Part shown: piece after piece, positions 24,001 through 37,068 of the stretch
Layout: every line of letters starts with the position of its first letter
How positions within the stretch are numbered: the first letter of the stretch is position 1
Source of the DNA: Serilophus lunatus
Lineage: Eukaryota > Chordata > Aves > Passeriformes > Eurylaimidae
Assembly (NCBI GenBank): GCA_013399895.1
Contig: VXBA01000466.1
Span: 1-64,000 of the forward strand
DNA length: 64,000 nt
Reading direction: 5' to 3'
The notes under the pieces: model-generated
Databases searched by the model: none
Told to the model about the DNA's origin: nothing
The model's input: the letters and a program-made list of their open reading frames with translations, nothing else
Program-made: the position numbers and the translations under genes

Positions 24001-27000
24001 AGTTGAAGAACCTGGAAAGTCTGCCAAATGCCTGCCAGGCACAACAGTACCCTTTTGGCTCTGCAATAACAATAAGAGTTATGAAGAATTCTTAGGCAGG
24101 TAAAAGATGGACTACTCACAACATTGGTGCAAACACTTGTAAGTTCCCAAGCTGAAATCCAGTGTCAGGGAATTGGTGGGCCTAACACAGACACTGGACT
24201 TTCAACTTTGAGAAAAACAGCAGAGACAGTGTAAAGGGGGTTTCAAGGAACTGGCAAATTAGGATCATTGAGGATGAAATAACATGTATCTCGGACGACT
24301 GAAGCTCCTTCATTATGGAGAGAATATTGAGTAACTAAGGCACAATTGCCACCTCTGTAACAGCATTCCAAAAATGCTTATTCCATGTGGGTGGGACACA
24401 TGTTTAAAGTAGATAGAAAAACACTGAATACCTTTAGAAATTATTTATTGTTTTAACCTTTGAGTGTATTAAAGAAAATTATTTCGTCCTCTGTGATCTA
24501 CTGTAAGTCTTTATAATTCACACCACCTCCCTTCCCTCAGTTTCAGTGCCAGTATTGATATTCCAGGAATTTCAGTAGGTTGGGTTTACAGCTAACATGA
24601 GAAGACAGCATATGTCATTAAAAGTGTTTACAGTGTTTTACCTTGGCAGAAAAAAACTGCAAGATTTGAAAATATTCTTTTCATTTTACAGTTCTCACTG
24701 TCTAGGACACTCATGTTTTCTTGCAAAAAACCCCTCAGTTTTCAGCCTAAAAATAGGCTTAAATGTTAGCATTTTTTTCCTGCAGGGAAAAACTCAATAT
24801 TGAAAAGAAAAAGACAAAAAAATTGTAATTTCTTCAGCATTTGGTTTGCTGTTAAACAAAAACTTACAGGGCATCAATGTTCTAGGGAGAAGATAAAAAA
24901 CAGATGTTTACCTAAACACCACTTTAGAGATGAGTTATTGACATGTAACAAGATGCTAGTTCTTGCATAGTTCCAAATGCAAGCACTTGGAACTTTGATG
25001 TGTTTTAGGTCAGCAGTATCCAAAGAAATATCCTTGAGGCCCACACCTTTCAGCCAGTGGTTCATGTAGTAACAGCCCAGTTCTCCACAAAGACAGAATC
25101 CACAGATTAGACTTAACTCTTGAGAAACACAGCTAAATGGAAGGGTTAAATGGGTATATAGTGTAACTCAAAGTACAATCTCTGATGGATAGGTAAATAA
25201 TCTCTCTTCTTCAGCTGGACTCCTGCAGTAACTACAGATAATCCAAGAGTATGGAAAATAAGAAGAAAGGCACACTGAATGAACAAAAACTGAAGGAAAG
25301 CTATGGCAAAAGCAGCTTTCTACTAGGCAACATCCTCAGTAGGGCAGCACTTAGGAAAGATGTAAGTGGTTTCAAATGTCCACTTTGCATATAAAAAATA
25401 CAAAAGTATGATGCTGAACAGAGTTGCGTAAAATCTAAGGAGCTGTTACAGAAACAGCAGGTGAACTTTATTCACGACTTTGTAACATTCCTCTCATTTC
25501 CTGTGAGACTCTCAGGAATCTGCTAGCCCATATGAGCTCTTCATCACTGGAGACAACGAGTTCAGGGATTGCTCTTTGGTGTTGTCCCCTAACATACAGA
25601 AGATAAAATGCAGGCCGGATACAGAATAAGCATCTGTAAAGAAAAGCAGGAAGTTTAACGAAAAAAGCAAGGCACACTGACTTTCCTAAAATAACTGAAA
25701 GTCAGATGTCACCTTGGAAGAGGACTTCAGAGATGCTACATGGGCTTCCTTGCCTTTATGGAAAAATGCAACAAAAGGAGGATCAGCAATTCAAGTGCAA
25801 ATCCCCTTTTTCCTTGCAGCTACAAAACACACTACCTTCACAGACATGGATAGCAGTGAAGTCCCAAAAGACACCGAAGACCTAAAATCCAATGTACTTT
25901 TGCAAAGGTGGATAGAAAGAAGCAAGATTTTAAAATCCTATACCCCAGAATCACAGCTAGTAATTCCAGAACAAATGTGTTTTCATGAAAAACATTATTT
26001 GTATTACCTATGGCAGTCTGCAGTGTGCAATAATGGGAACTCAGTAGAGCCATGGGCTATGAACATCTATCAAACTTGCAAAGACACCATTACCCAGTGC
26101 AAAACCATTTCTTCAGGCCTGCTTCAGGTCTCAGTAACTTGGCAGAAAGTTGCATAAGAACAGTCTTGCACCTTGGGGCTGTGCCTCACCAAGCCCTTAA
26201 GTCTGGCATTCTGTGGAGACAATGTAGATGTTACTGAGGTAATTGAGAACTTATATTGTCAGTGATTTCCTTGACAAAACAACACATTGAATTTAGGAAG
26301 TAAACACTCTGAAGATGCCATTGCAAGTTTCTTGCTTAGGGCTCAATTATCAGAAAGATAAGACACTTAGATACAAAGTGTTTTTTCTCTCAAAAAGTAA
26401 AGGCAGTTTGTTTATGCACAAAGAAAATATCCAATAGAAAACTTTAAAAAGCACATTTGGGCAAATGGTAAAAATCAAATCCATATCAGATCAGAAATTA
26501 CATTCTTGTTTCAAGGATAGAAAATCTCAGCATGTCAGCAGAAAAACCCCCAGATAGAAATTTAAAATGTAAAACTAATACAAAGAATTTAAGAGTATTA
26601 GAAGAGGATATAAACTGAATGTGAAACAAGTTTTTGTGACAGTATTACCAAGTGAAAGCAGGATGCTCAAACTTAATCAGAAGTCTAATAGAAAGAACAA
26701 TTAATTTCTGTGCAAACCCTGTGCATGAGATGGAAAAATATTCCCTACAGATGCTACATTACAAAAAAAGAATTAAAATCCTCAGCCATTGTGATTGTAT
26801 AAACATAATCACAGTTGGAATGCATATTTAGTTCAGTAAACAAAACAATTTTTTGTTCTTAAGAATTATTTGAACATTTGCCTTCAGAAAAAATATGTTT
26901 ATTTGCATTATTAATAAAAACACAAAAATATTATGTGATAATTACTGCAATTCACTTTAATATTGGCAAGTAAAAGCTGTATTTTGTGAAAACATATGTT

Positions 27001-27361
27001 AAAAGACAGACTACAGCTTCTGCTGTTCTCGCAATGATGACAGCCCTCAAAATACCTCACATAATTTTGCATTCTGTAGAAAGTATAACAATGATTTAAG
27101 GTAACTAACAGCACAAAAGCCTATTATGACCTATTGCCATTAACTCCATATGACATTTAAGACATAAACGAATCAGGAACGTAAAGCTTAACACAATCAT
27201 GTCTGATATTTTATATCGAATTTTAACAATTTTGAAGATAAAAACCAGACAACTCAGACATTGTCTTTGTACATCACTCTGAAATACTCTGGCAAAACAC
27301 TAACTGTTCTTTTCACTAAGCTATAAGGAATGGATATAAGGACTTTTTTTTCTGCAGGAAG

Positions 27362-28115
27362 GGGTACTGGGTTTGTGTGGCAAGGTTTTGGTAAGTGGAG
27401 GAGGCTGCAGGGGTGGCTTCTGTGAGAGGCTGCCAGAAGCTTCCCCCATGTCCAATAGAGACCCACTACTGCCAAGGCTGAGCCCATCAATAATAGTGGT
27501 AGCACTTCTGGGATAACAGATTTAAGAAAAACTCCCGCACAATGGCAACTTGAACCAGAGAGAGGAGTGAGAATATGCAAGAGGGACAACTCTGCAGACC
27601 TCAAGTTGGTGAGGCAAGAGTGAGACGAGGTGCTAGAGATGCCACAGGTTCCCTTGCAGCCTGTGGTGAAGACCATGGTGAAGTAGGCTGTCTCTCTGCA
27701 GCCCAGGTAGGTCCATGAGGGAGCTGATATCCACCTGCAGCCCATGAGGAATCCATGCTGGAACAGGTGAGACACCCAAGGCAGGCTGTGACCGCACGGA
27801 AAGCCTGTGCTGAAGCAGGCTCCTGGCGGGACCTGTGGATCCATGGAGACAGAGGAGCCCACATTGGAGCAGGTTTCCCGGCAGGACTTGTGACCCTGTG
27901 GGGAACCTATGCTGGAGGAGTACATGAAGCACTGCAGTCTGTGGGAAGGAACTCACACTGGAAATGCTCATGGAGGACTGTCTCCATGAACAGGGAGGGA
28001 CTTCACGTTGGAAGAAGTATGAAGGAAGAGTATGAAGAGCTTTCCTCCTCAGGAGGAAAGAGTGGAATGCAAGCCCTGTTCCCCAACCCCCTGAACTGCT
28101 ATGAGGGAGAAGGTA
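27362..28115 (+). mobile_element. Large avian ERV LTR fragment with internal ~40-bp repeats, plus orientation
   Basis: It begins TGTGTGGCAAGGTTTTGGTA and runs through GGGGTGGCTTCTGTGAGAGG, a TATA-like GATAACAGATTTAAGAAA near 27510-27527, and GCAGACCTCAAG. A series of imperfect units follows, each built around CC(C)TGTGG…GACC…ATGCTGGAGCAGGT, between ~27640 and ~28010, then TCCTCCTCAGGAGGAAAGAG. This is the layout of a long avian ERV LTR as I remember it. The 3' part with poly(A) signal and terminus is missing after ~28115. The open frames here (for example 27254-27925 minus) are by-products of the repeats. Confidence 0.6.
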
Positions 28116-30759
28116 TGCTCTATCATAAATCTAGAAAGATCTGGAAAGGTAAATGTACAAAAATTCAGTTACTAATGGTAAAATTACATGACTCATTACA
28201 ACTGTTTACAGTGTCCACTGGACTTTGAATGAAGCCACACACATGAACTTCCCTTCCATTACATGTAACATTTTCCATATATCTGTATTTCTGAATTTTA
28301 TTGTGAACCCATAGCTTGCGAACTGTTTCAATTTGTATGAATCATTTTTAGAGTCTTATTATAGATAAACAGCCACTCTGCTTCAAGTTAAAATATTAAA
28401 TCTAATACACAGAATAGTTGATAGAACCATGGTAGGTAGCTAATAGGTATGACCTGATACCATTTTTAGAGTGGATGAGCTGAATCAGATACCAAGTCAA
28501 TGGTGAAATCCTTTTCTGTTTCTAAACCAGCTTGTATCCAGATTAAGAACTGCAGTACTTATTAGGAAAGACAAACATTATGGAAAAATTAAAGTTTAAC
28601 CTACATTCTGTTCAGATGGTATGTGCTGAGGGGTTAATACAAAGTCACCTATAAAGGTTATGAAAGTAGTTAAATTTCAGTAAAACACTTCAAAACAGTA
28701 AACATTAAAAAAATGCCAACAAAATCTTATAATAGTTTTAGTGAGGAATTTAAAAAGTCTTGATGATCATTTGCTATCACAAGGAGTTAAGGAAATTACC
28801 CTAATGAATTTCAGAAACACAGTTTCTCATTTTCTTTCATCTTAAATTTGAGCTCAAAATGATCCTCCAGGGAAAACACAATCGTTCCCTATTAATTTCT
28901 AATTAATGTTAACTGTTCAGGGATTGCAGGCATACACCCACGGGACAACACAAGGTTAAAATTACCTTCTACTGTGTAAAATACAAACCTTGACTCTCTA
29001 CAGCCTGCCAGGTACATACAAGCAGGTAACTAAGGGGAGATGATATCCTCATGCATCGGTACAAAATAAAACACTTAAAGAAAGTAGATAAATAAATAAA
29101 ATTAAACTCCAAACATTTTAAATTTGCTTTCCCTGTTCTATGACATGTGTGAACAGCACCGATTAGGAAGTGGAATGACTCACAAAGATTCAATTACACA
29201 AGATTACCAATGCTGGAACAGTGCTCTGCGAATTCAGGACAGACACTGTCTCCTTTTGTTTGAAGGATATAGAAAATAATTTTATATAACATCAATTTAA
29301 GTGATTTAAATATACTTTAAACATTTCAAACCAGCTTTTAAAGTTTTATTATAACAGCTTCTGCATTAAGATTCAGAAATCACATTCCCCTTCTACTTTT
29401 AGCCAAATATGAGGCAAGCTAATATTAGTGCTGCGTTTAAATTTCATAATTAGCAATCACAGTCAAATATTTACATGTTTAACTAAAATTAAGTGAACCC
29501 GTAGCATTGCATGCACCCAGATATAATGCTGATAAAAGTCACAAAATCATGCTCGCTCAAAATTTATTTTTTTACTCTACAAGGGTTCGTTTACAAGTTA
29601 TTCTAAACATATTTCTGCTGATAACAACATTGGTTAAAGAAAACTTGTCTCCCACAATATTTAAATTACAATGCACTGCATTCACAATGTACATTTTATA
29701 CACTGACACACTTAAGGTGTATTACTGTACTTACTAAATGCAGCCACAACTATACTCCCTCCCTCTAAAAAAACTCACAAAACCAACAAAATCCACCAAC
29801 TAACCCCAAAACAGTCCCTGTATTTTTCCCTTTGGTGTATTAAAATTGCAGTTTTCTTCTGGCTGTACCTCCTCACCTATTCTCATTCCTATTTTAATTA
29901 TCACACAAGATCATACTACATTTTGGTAAAAGTAAGGTTCAGCCTCAGACTCATATGCAGTCCCCAGCAGGTGATACAATGCTGTGACAAACCTAACTAA
30001 GCCATCATTTTGCATTGACTGTAAAATACATTACACTACACAGTGGTTACAGCCTATTACTACAAGAATTATTTCAAGGAATGCATCAAGAAGGTAAGGA
30101 AACATGAAGGAAGCAAAGATTAAAAGGAGATTCAACAGAAACTCTACCTACTTGCTCTGTTTTTTGAGAAAACAAATATTTTAAAAAATTGTACCATTAA
30201 AAAGGAGGAATCTCTACTGTTACACTTTTTCCCAACTGTTAGGATTTTACAATTGATGTCAACAGTCACACAAGTACAAACTGAAATGAAGACAACCAAG
30301 CACAGCACAGGTTTAATCTTCCTCCATTCCAAAGTATGTGGGTACACAGTAAGTGACAGAGTGAAATGAAACAAAAGTCTGGTCCTCCAGGTGTTCAGGT
30401 TTATAACCTGGGTTTCTTGGTATACGGTCTAACAGAGGTAGGGGAGGTCCAAGAATATGCTACATGAAAAAATACTTTGCTGGTCACAGTTCCTAGTCCA
30501 GCTGGCTTCCTTAGCAATTTTTAGGATTGAGTATGTGAGACAGGTATTCCCAAAAACTTAAGTCAACAGTGTGAGAGCAACCATCCCACTACAGTGGAGA
30601 AATCATGTCAGCCTACTGTTCAAACCTGAACCTACAGTCTGTCTGTCTCCCTTGTTCTGCAGAGTCTTGGATACAGCCAGTCCATGACAGACACTAGATC
30701 ACCTCTCACCAAGCACTAGGGCTGAAAAATAACTGTGGTCAGTTACTGTGGAACATAAA

Positions 30760-30760
<1 letters not shown>

Positions 30761-30802
<42 letters not shown>
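30761..30802. repeat. (AC)21 dinucleotide microsatellite
   Basis: An uninterrupted AC run of 42 bp. Confidence 0.99.
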
Positions 30803-30805
<3 letters not shown>

Positions 30806-33325
30806 TTCAGCAGTAGAGCTACAACCACTTTTCAAATGTGGTGTTTACTGCTTCTCTAAGTTGAAGGCTTATGTTGAAATTTGACCATGTTCTGATCTTG
30901 GAAGTTGTCTGCCTTTCTAAGGGTAACACCACATTTGAAGGCCAACCAGGGAAGCATCTGACACAGCAAGCCAGAAGAAAATTAATTTCTATGGCTTCTG
31001 GGTTTTGCCAATACATATTTTCTCCAGGTTTAAGATAAAACAGCTTACAATCAACCACTCTGGCTTTATATTCTCCTGTGTGTAAGGTGCTTGGACACAC
31101 TAAAATGTTTTCCAGCTTGAACTTGCATCTTAATCACAATTTTCCAGTAAGTGGATTGAGAAGAATTTATATTGCTTCTTTTGCCTTTACATATAACCAT
31201 ATTTGTAATATTGTCTTCCTGTTATGAAGTCATTTAACTGCTGCACTTCGACAATTTCTCCTGCTAAACAAAATGAGAGTTCCATGTAATGATGAGAAGT
31301 GAAATGGAAAGACAAAAAAATTACAAGTGCATGAGAAAAGTGATTCAGCCATGGAAAATAAAATTTCATCAACTATAGCCACTACTCTTATGCACAAATA
31401 TTTTAAAATTTCAGGTTTATGATTATTTTGCCAAGTTATAAATAAGAAGTTTACAATTATAAATTTCACGCTCATTAAAAAGAGGTGAATCATCAACTTA
31501 GAAGTATAATTTACAGACCAATAGAAGATGCACATGAACACAAAATTCATCTTTCCCAAAGTAATTTGCGATCTCATCCCCACATGATCTCCAAATGAAT
31601 GTCCACACAAAATTTCTGGGTAACAGAATTATTGTGCCTCTTGCATGCAATGGTGTTTTAATTGTATAGCTACGCTTCTAGAGATTTAATAGCTTTTGCA
31701 TTTTTCTACTTACTCACTTTCTTTATTTACTCAGCTTTAGAGAAAATAACTATTAAAGGTATTGATCAGCTTTAGAAGTATTGCCTTTTTTACTTCTTTA
31801 ATCATTCTTTCCAACTTATTTCCCCTGAAAGCTTGACACAAATGTAAATTCAACCAGTGCTTGTCACCTGGCCAGCTACCACCATCATGAAGAATTCTTT
31901 TGTGCCATATTGTCCTACGCAATCAGAATTACATGGTTTCTAAATTAATTTATTAGCTAGTATTATGCCAAAAAATCAGAAACATGTATACTTTTAAATT
32001 AACAAATACTTTTCATACATGTATCAAATATGAAATTTTAATAACATTATCAGAATTTTCACATCTGAGATCTATAAGGTGCACATATATCTTAGGTTTG
32101 TATGTGTATACTAACATGCTATCACAATAAATACTTTTTTATTTTATGTTTGGATATGCTTAAAAACTCAGAAGCAAATTAAAACTGAAAATTGATTACA
32201 TGTCAAATCAATCTTCTATTAAGCAAATTGATACAAATTAAAGTTATTATTGTTTTAAAACCAAATTAGACTCCCCCTCAAGTTCTAAGTTCTGTGTTTC
32301 AAGACATTTAAATGCAATGAAAATATTTATTCAGAAAAAAAAACCAAGTGCTTTTACTTATTTTGTTTAAAAATATTAGAGAAATATGGTACCTTAGTTA
32401 AGTAAAAAACAGGCATTTAAACATCATCAATATAAAATGCTTTAAGAATACTTATTTCTACTACTGCATGACACTTACAATTCATTGCTTTTATCCTTAC
32501 TACAGATTTTATATTATTACTTCCAAAAAAACACATTTACACACCCTCAGGGGAAGAAGAAAAAAAGATACCATCTTGCTACATTTAAGAAACAGAATTG
32601 GATGTACTAATTTCTACTCCATCATTCAACAATTGTCCCATTAGGATTTTGCAGAAGAAAACTGCAGATAAGGCTCCCAGAGGAAGGAAAGCCTAACCAT
32701 AACTGCATAGGGAAAGTATCACTCCAAACAACTTTACTAGTTATATTTAGTAAAAAGAGGAAGCACCTCATATGAAAAGTATAATAATAAGACTAAATAA
32801 TTTTGACATTTAATAAGGGCACATCTCTTCTCTTTCCAGCAACCATTCAAAAAATGATTCCTCCAAATTTTGGCCAAAACAAAATATCACGGAGTTGTGA
32901 CCTCCAAGTATCCGAACTGCAAATGCCCTGTGTGCCTACTAAGCCTGCACTCAACAAGCTGTGCTCATCCTGGGAACTTCCTTTTCCAGGCCTCACCCTC
33001 CAGATTTTATTATTGTAGTGGAGTACTAGGAAAAAAAAAAAAAAAGACAACCTAACCTGCTCATAATGGTTCTCTTATCTCCATAAAAATATCTGTACTG
33101 TTTAGAAGAAAACACTGTAAAATATGAGCACCATGCACATCTTTCTTAAGCAGGTTAGTGTGCAGAACTGAATTGGTTTAGTCCAAAGAGATTTTATTTC
33201 AAAAATGAAGGAGCATACAGAAATTTTGAAATCAGAAGTTTCCTAACTAGTATCTTCCCCAAAAACAAATAGGTTGAAGTTTCATTTAGTGTCAACTAAT
33301 CTTCAAAGTAGTCTGTAACTCTACA

Positions 33326-33400
33326 GAATCACAGAATATGCTGAGTTGGAAGGGAATCACAAGGATCTTTGAGTTCAATTCTGAGAATTACTTTAACATT
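33326..33400 (-). mobile_element. CR1 LINE 3' end, minus orientation
   Basis: AGAATCACAGAATATGCTGA, then GTTGGAAGGGAATCACAAGGATC and TTGAGTTCAATTCTG, is the inverted 3' terminus of CR1. The right edge fades into unique sequence. Confidence 0.75.
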
Positions 33401-36400
33401 ACATCACATGATTCAATTTGGACTTCAGGATTTGCATCTTTACACCCTCACACATGAACAACACTCTGGCAGACGTACAAACAATGGAATAACTAAGAGC
33501 CTACAACCCAGAAAACTCTTAATATCCTTGATGCATTTGGCATGAAAGACTATGGCTAGAAAGTGGTGACTAGTAATCTATAGTGGCAACAGATCTAATT
33601 ATATGAACCCTGTCAGTAAGAGGTACCTCCTCTTGAATTAACTGAAATCTGATTCAACAATCTGTAGAACAGTGAAGACAAATATTAAGAAGATGCATGT
33701 ATTTGTAATTGACCTTCCTTTCCTCCTTCCATTTCCACTCTAGGAAAGTGTACCTCATTCCTAAAAAGTAAGGTTACACTAGCACAAGCTGAAAAAAGGG
33801 CAAAGTGCAGTATAAGTTGAAATGGAAAGACTACCCTCCTAAAACAACATTCAGCTTGGTATAAGTAATGTTACAGGAAAAAAAATATACTGAAATGCCT
33901 AATGCTTGTCTCTCTCCAGTCAATTCCAAAGAAAAAGTAACTTAAAATTTAGGAAGCTGCATGTTAAATATTAAAAATATTATAATGAAATTAGTGGACC
34001 TGCAGGTGTTCAGCACCTTTGAAACTTCTGGCCTACTTGTATCTCTTTCCATGACCTTGTAAATCAAATGCAAGGTAGAAAGGCTTATAATGATAGCAAC
34101 TGCATTATGCAAGCCCAAATTTAAATTTCAAGACACCTAAAGACAATCCTGTGTTAAAAGAAGCTTGTAGTCCATCAAAAACCACACCACAAAACACTAG
34201 GGCCAAGTCTAGCCACAAACTTAAAAGTACCTTTGTACTATACTGTGTGAAAAACACATTTTAGTTTTTGGTGCTAATTCAATACCTTTTTAAAACACTC
34301 AATTAATTTAAAACAGAAAGTGACACATTTGGTGAAATGATTAGTTCAGACTCCAGGAGCAGACAAAAGACAGAGTAAAGAAAAGAATCTAGAGATTGAG
34401 GTATAAAATTACAGATAAGTACCAAATACACTCAGCAATTTCTTAGCAGAAAACGTCATAAGAATTTTAAACAGATGACATTTGCAATAGTTAGACTGAC
34501 AGAACAGATGTACTAAAACCCATTAAAAAGCTCAAATCTGAAAGACTTGTCACAGTTTGTTAGGGACACGATTTGCACATCTGCAAAATGAGCTCAACAA
34601 TGTCTCTCTCAGAAACGAAAGCACATTTTGAGAAAAAAAATAGAACACACTGACACTGTAAAAAGTGAGGGAGTTTTTATAGTCTACTGTATAATTGCTT
34701 ACAATTTGAAAGTGACTAGAAAGAAGTATATAAAAATAGTAAATAGTTATTTTAAAATTATTCTATTAATTGCCTTCAGACTCTTGTTTCAGTAACAGTC
34801 ATGATAATGTGATAAAGACAATACTACTGCCACAAGGCCTGGGATAGCTTCAAAAGAGCAGGTTGTCTGGAATAGGTAGAAATTTGATGATGATTCATTT
34901 AGCTGTTTATCTTTCCATATGGATTTAGCAGTATTCAGGAGCTTACTATACAGACATGTTTCAGAACAAAATTATTTACAGTTACAAGTTACATGCAAAT
35001 ATTGCTGGGAAAACTAACGTGATTGGGAGGAGACAACAGGGTCCACTTTGCTCCCAGCCCTGACACCCAAGCAGGTGCAACCTGGCTGCCACTGCAACAA
35101 AAGACACAAAGTCAGGGCAGATCAAAAGAAACACAAGATAGTCATTCCTGAATCCCTCCAAACCTTAAAAATAGAACTAAGAGTGGCCTAGGAATCTGCT
35201 GAAGCTGCCATTTTTTGGCCTAACTCCTTGTAAAGCAAAAAGGAAGAACGGAGCATTGCTGAATCCAGCTGTCTCAGAAGGACTATATAACACTTTAAAT
35301 TTGGACAGTTTTTCTAGTCTCTTCAGGCATTGGGCAGTTCTCTGTAACTGCTGGGCAACTGGTTTGAGTCTAAATTTGAGCGATTGATTTCCTTCCAAGC
35401 CTGTGATTATTTTCCACTGCAGACATCTACTACTTTCAGTCCTTTACTGCCTTGTTCCAACTGCATGTAATTATGTATCTATATATGCTGAAAAATTGAG
35501 ACTTGATTACAACTAAAAGCAATGGGGGCTAGGAGAGGCTTACTAGTAGGTGTGATTTTAATGGAGAAGTGAGAACCAGTGAAAAAAGAATAGAACTTTC
35601 TGCCTGGCAGAGCTGTGGCTTCCCCTCTGGCAGCCCAAGTTTCCTGGCTTTCTGATGATATTGGAAAGCTCAGATGTTTCCAGCCTGAATTATGAGACAG
35701 TCTCAAGTGAACAGCACCAGCTACCCACAATTAATATTATGCTTCTATCTCAGAATACAAACAAACTGGAAAGCAAACCCAGCCTTTCCTCAGTATTACA
35801 TTCTTTTCCAAAACAGAAAAATACAGTGTTTTGGTCTAGCTCTAAATTCCCCTCCTTTCTTATTCATGTAGATGATTTTGGTTTTACAATTCCTTTATCA
35901 AACTGCAGTAATAGGGAAGACAGATATAAACTTTAATGAACATCATAATCACCTCACAAACCATAAAGGTAGGAGAATATAGTCTAGATAACAAAAGCAA
36001 ACAAGACATTTGAAAAACACATCACTAGTCTGAGGATTTTTTAATGGGTTAATATTCACATGGCTGATTATTCAAGCAATTACAGAATATGACATTCAGA
36101 TCTCAGGTTTCTTTAAAATATATTCCAATTGTTTGCTTTTACCAGGAAAAGTAAATTTCAGGGGATTAAGTTTCAAAACTTCAAGATCATTAAAGCTGTC
36201 TTGCTCTTTTTGCAGCTACAAACACCACCTTTCAGAAATATAATCTATGCTGAATCTTGAAAGATGAGATCACCTGAAAAACAACTCACAATTTTATATA
36301 ATGGCACCACAATTAAAAGACTTTCTGATATATGACTAAATTCATCTCTGGATTCAATTTAGACAACAGAAATTTCTAAAGATCTCATACAGGAATCAGT

Positions 36401-37048
36401 CTTGCAAATAGTCCCTCCAGACAACTGTATTAGTCCCCTCCAAAGACCACAGAGTAGGGCACTAGTCCTTAGTCTCTGCAGACTGTGTACACCCTCCAAA
36501 CTGATCAATGCATCCTCATTTACTTTTGCACTCTAGAACAGCTTACAATTAAATCATCAGTAAATATATACACGCATTCTATCTGTAGATCATACATGTC
36601 AACTGCTCAACAGTAGTTTCCTGAATACTTGAATTTACTGCAATTTCAGTTCATTTTCAAAGTTCATTTTGATGGTTCATGCCTGAAGAGGGTTCTCAAA
36701 GACAGGAAAAAAGTGACATTTCTAACTTCCCAGTCCCAGAGGGTCAAGAACGTGCTCACTTTTAAAAAGTGATCTTCGATACAAAGAATACTCAATCTAG
36801 AGTAATCCTGGAGACCTCTAGCTTTCTATAATGCATCCTATGCTCAGCAGGATATAAATAAATCCTCACTCTGAGAAGAAGGCGCCTCTGCAGCCACCCA
36901 TAAATCTCCAGAGGAAGGAAAGGCATTTGCTCCTTCTTGAAGAAAAAAAGCCCCCAGAGTGTTCTGCTGGCCTCATTAAGAGATTCAGAAATCGCTTGGC
37001 ATACCTTTGGAGTTCCAGAAGCAAAATTCTGGCATGGCTCATTCTTTT

Positions 37049-37068
37049 CCTTTTTTTTTTTTTTTTTT
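37049..37068. repeat. Poly-T run
   Basis: A homopolymeric T tract of about 20 bp. On the CDKAL1 sense strand it is poly-A. No element body was recognised next to it. Confidence 0.9.

Noticed and set aside
25714..26157. 147-codon plus-strand frame
   Set aside because: No recognisable domain. About one frame of this length is expected by chance in 64 kb on both strands, and no promoter, splice or poly(A) context supports it.
27254..27925. 223-codon minus-strand frame
   Set aside because: It lies antisense over the LTR fragment, and its regular residues come from the ~40-bp repeat units.
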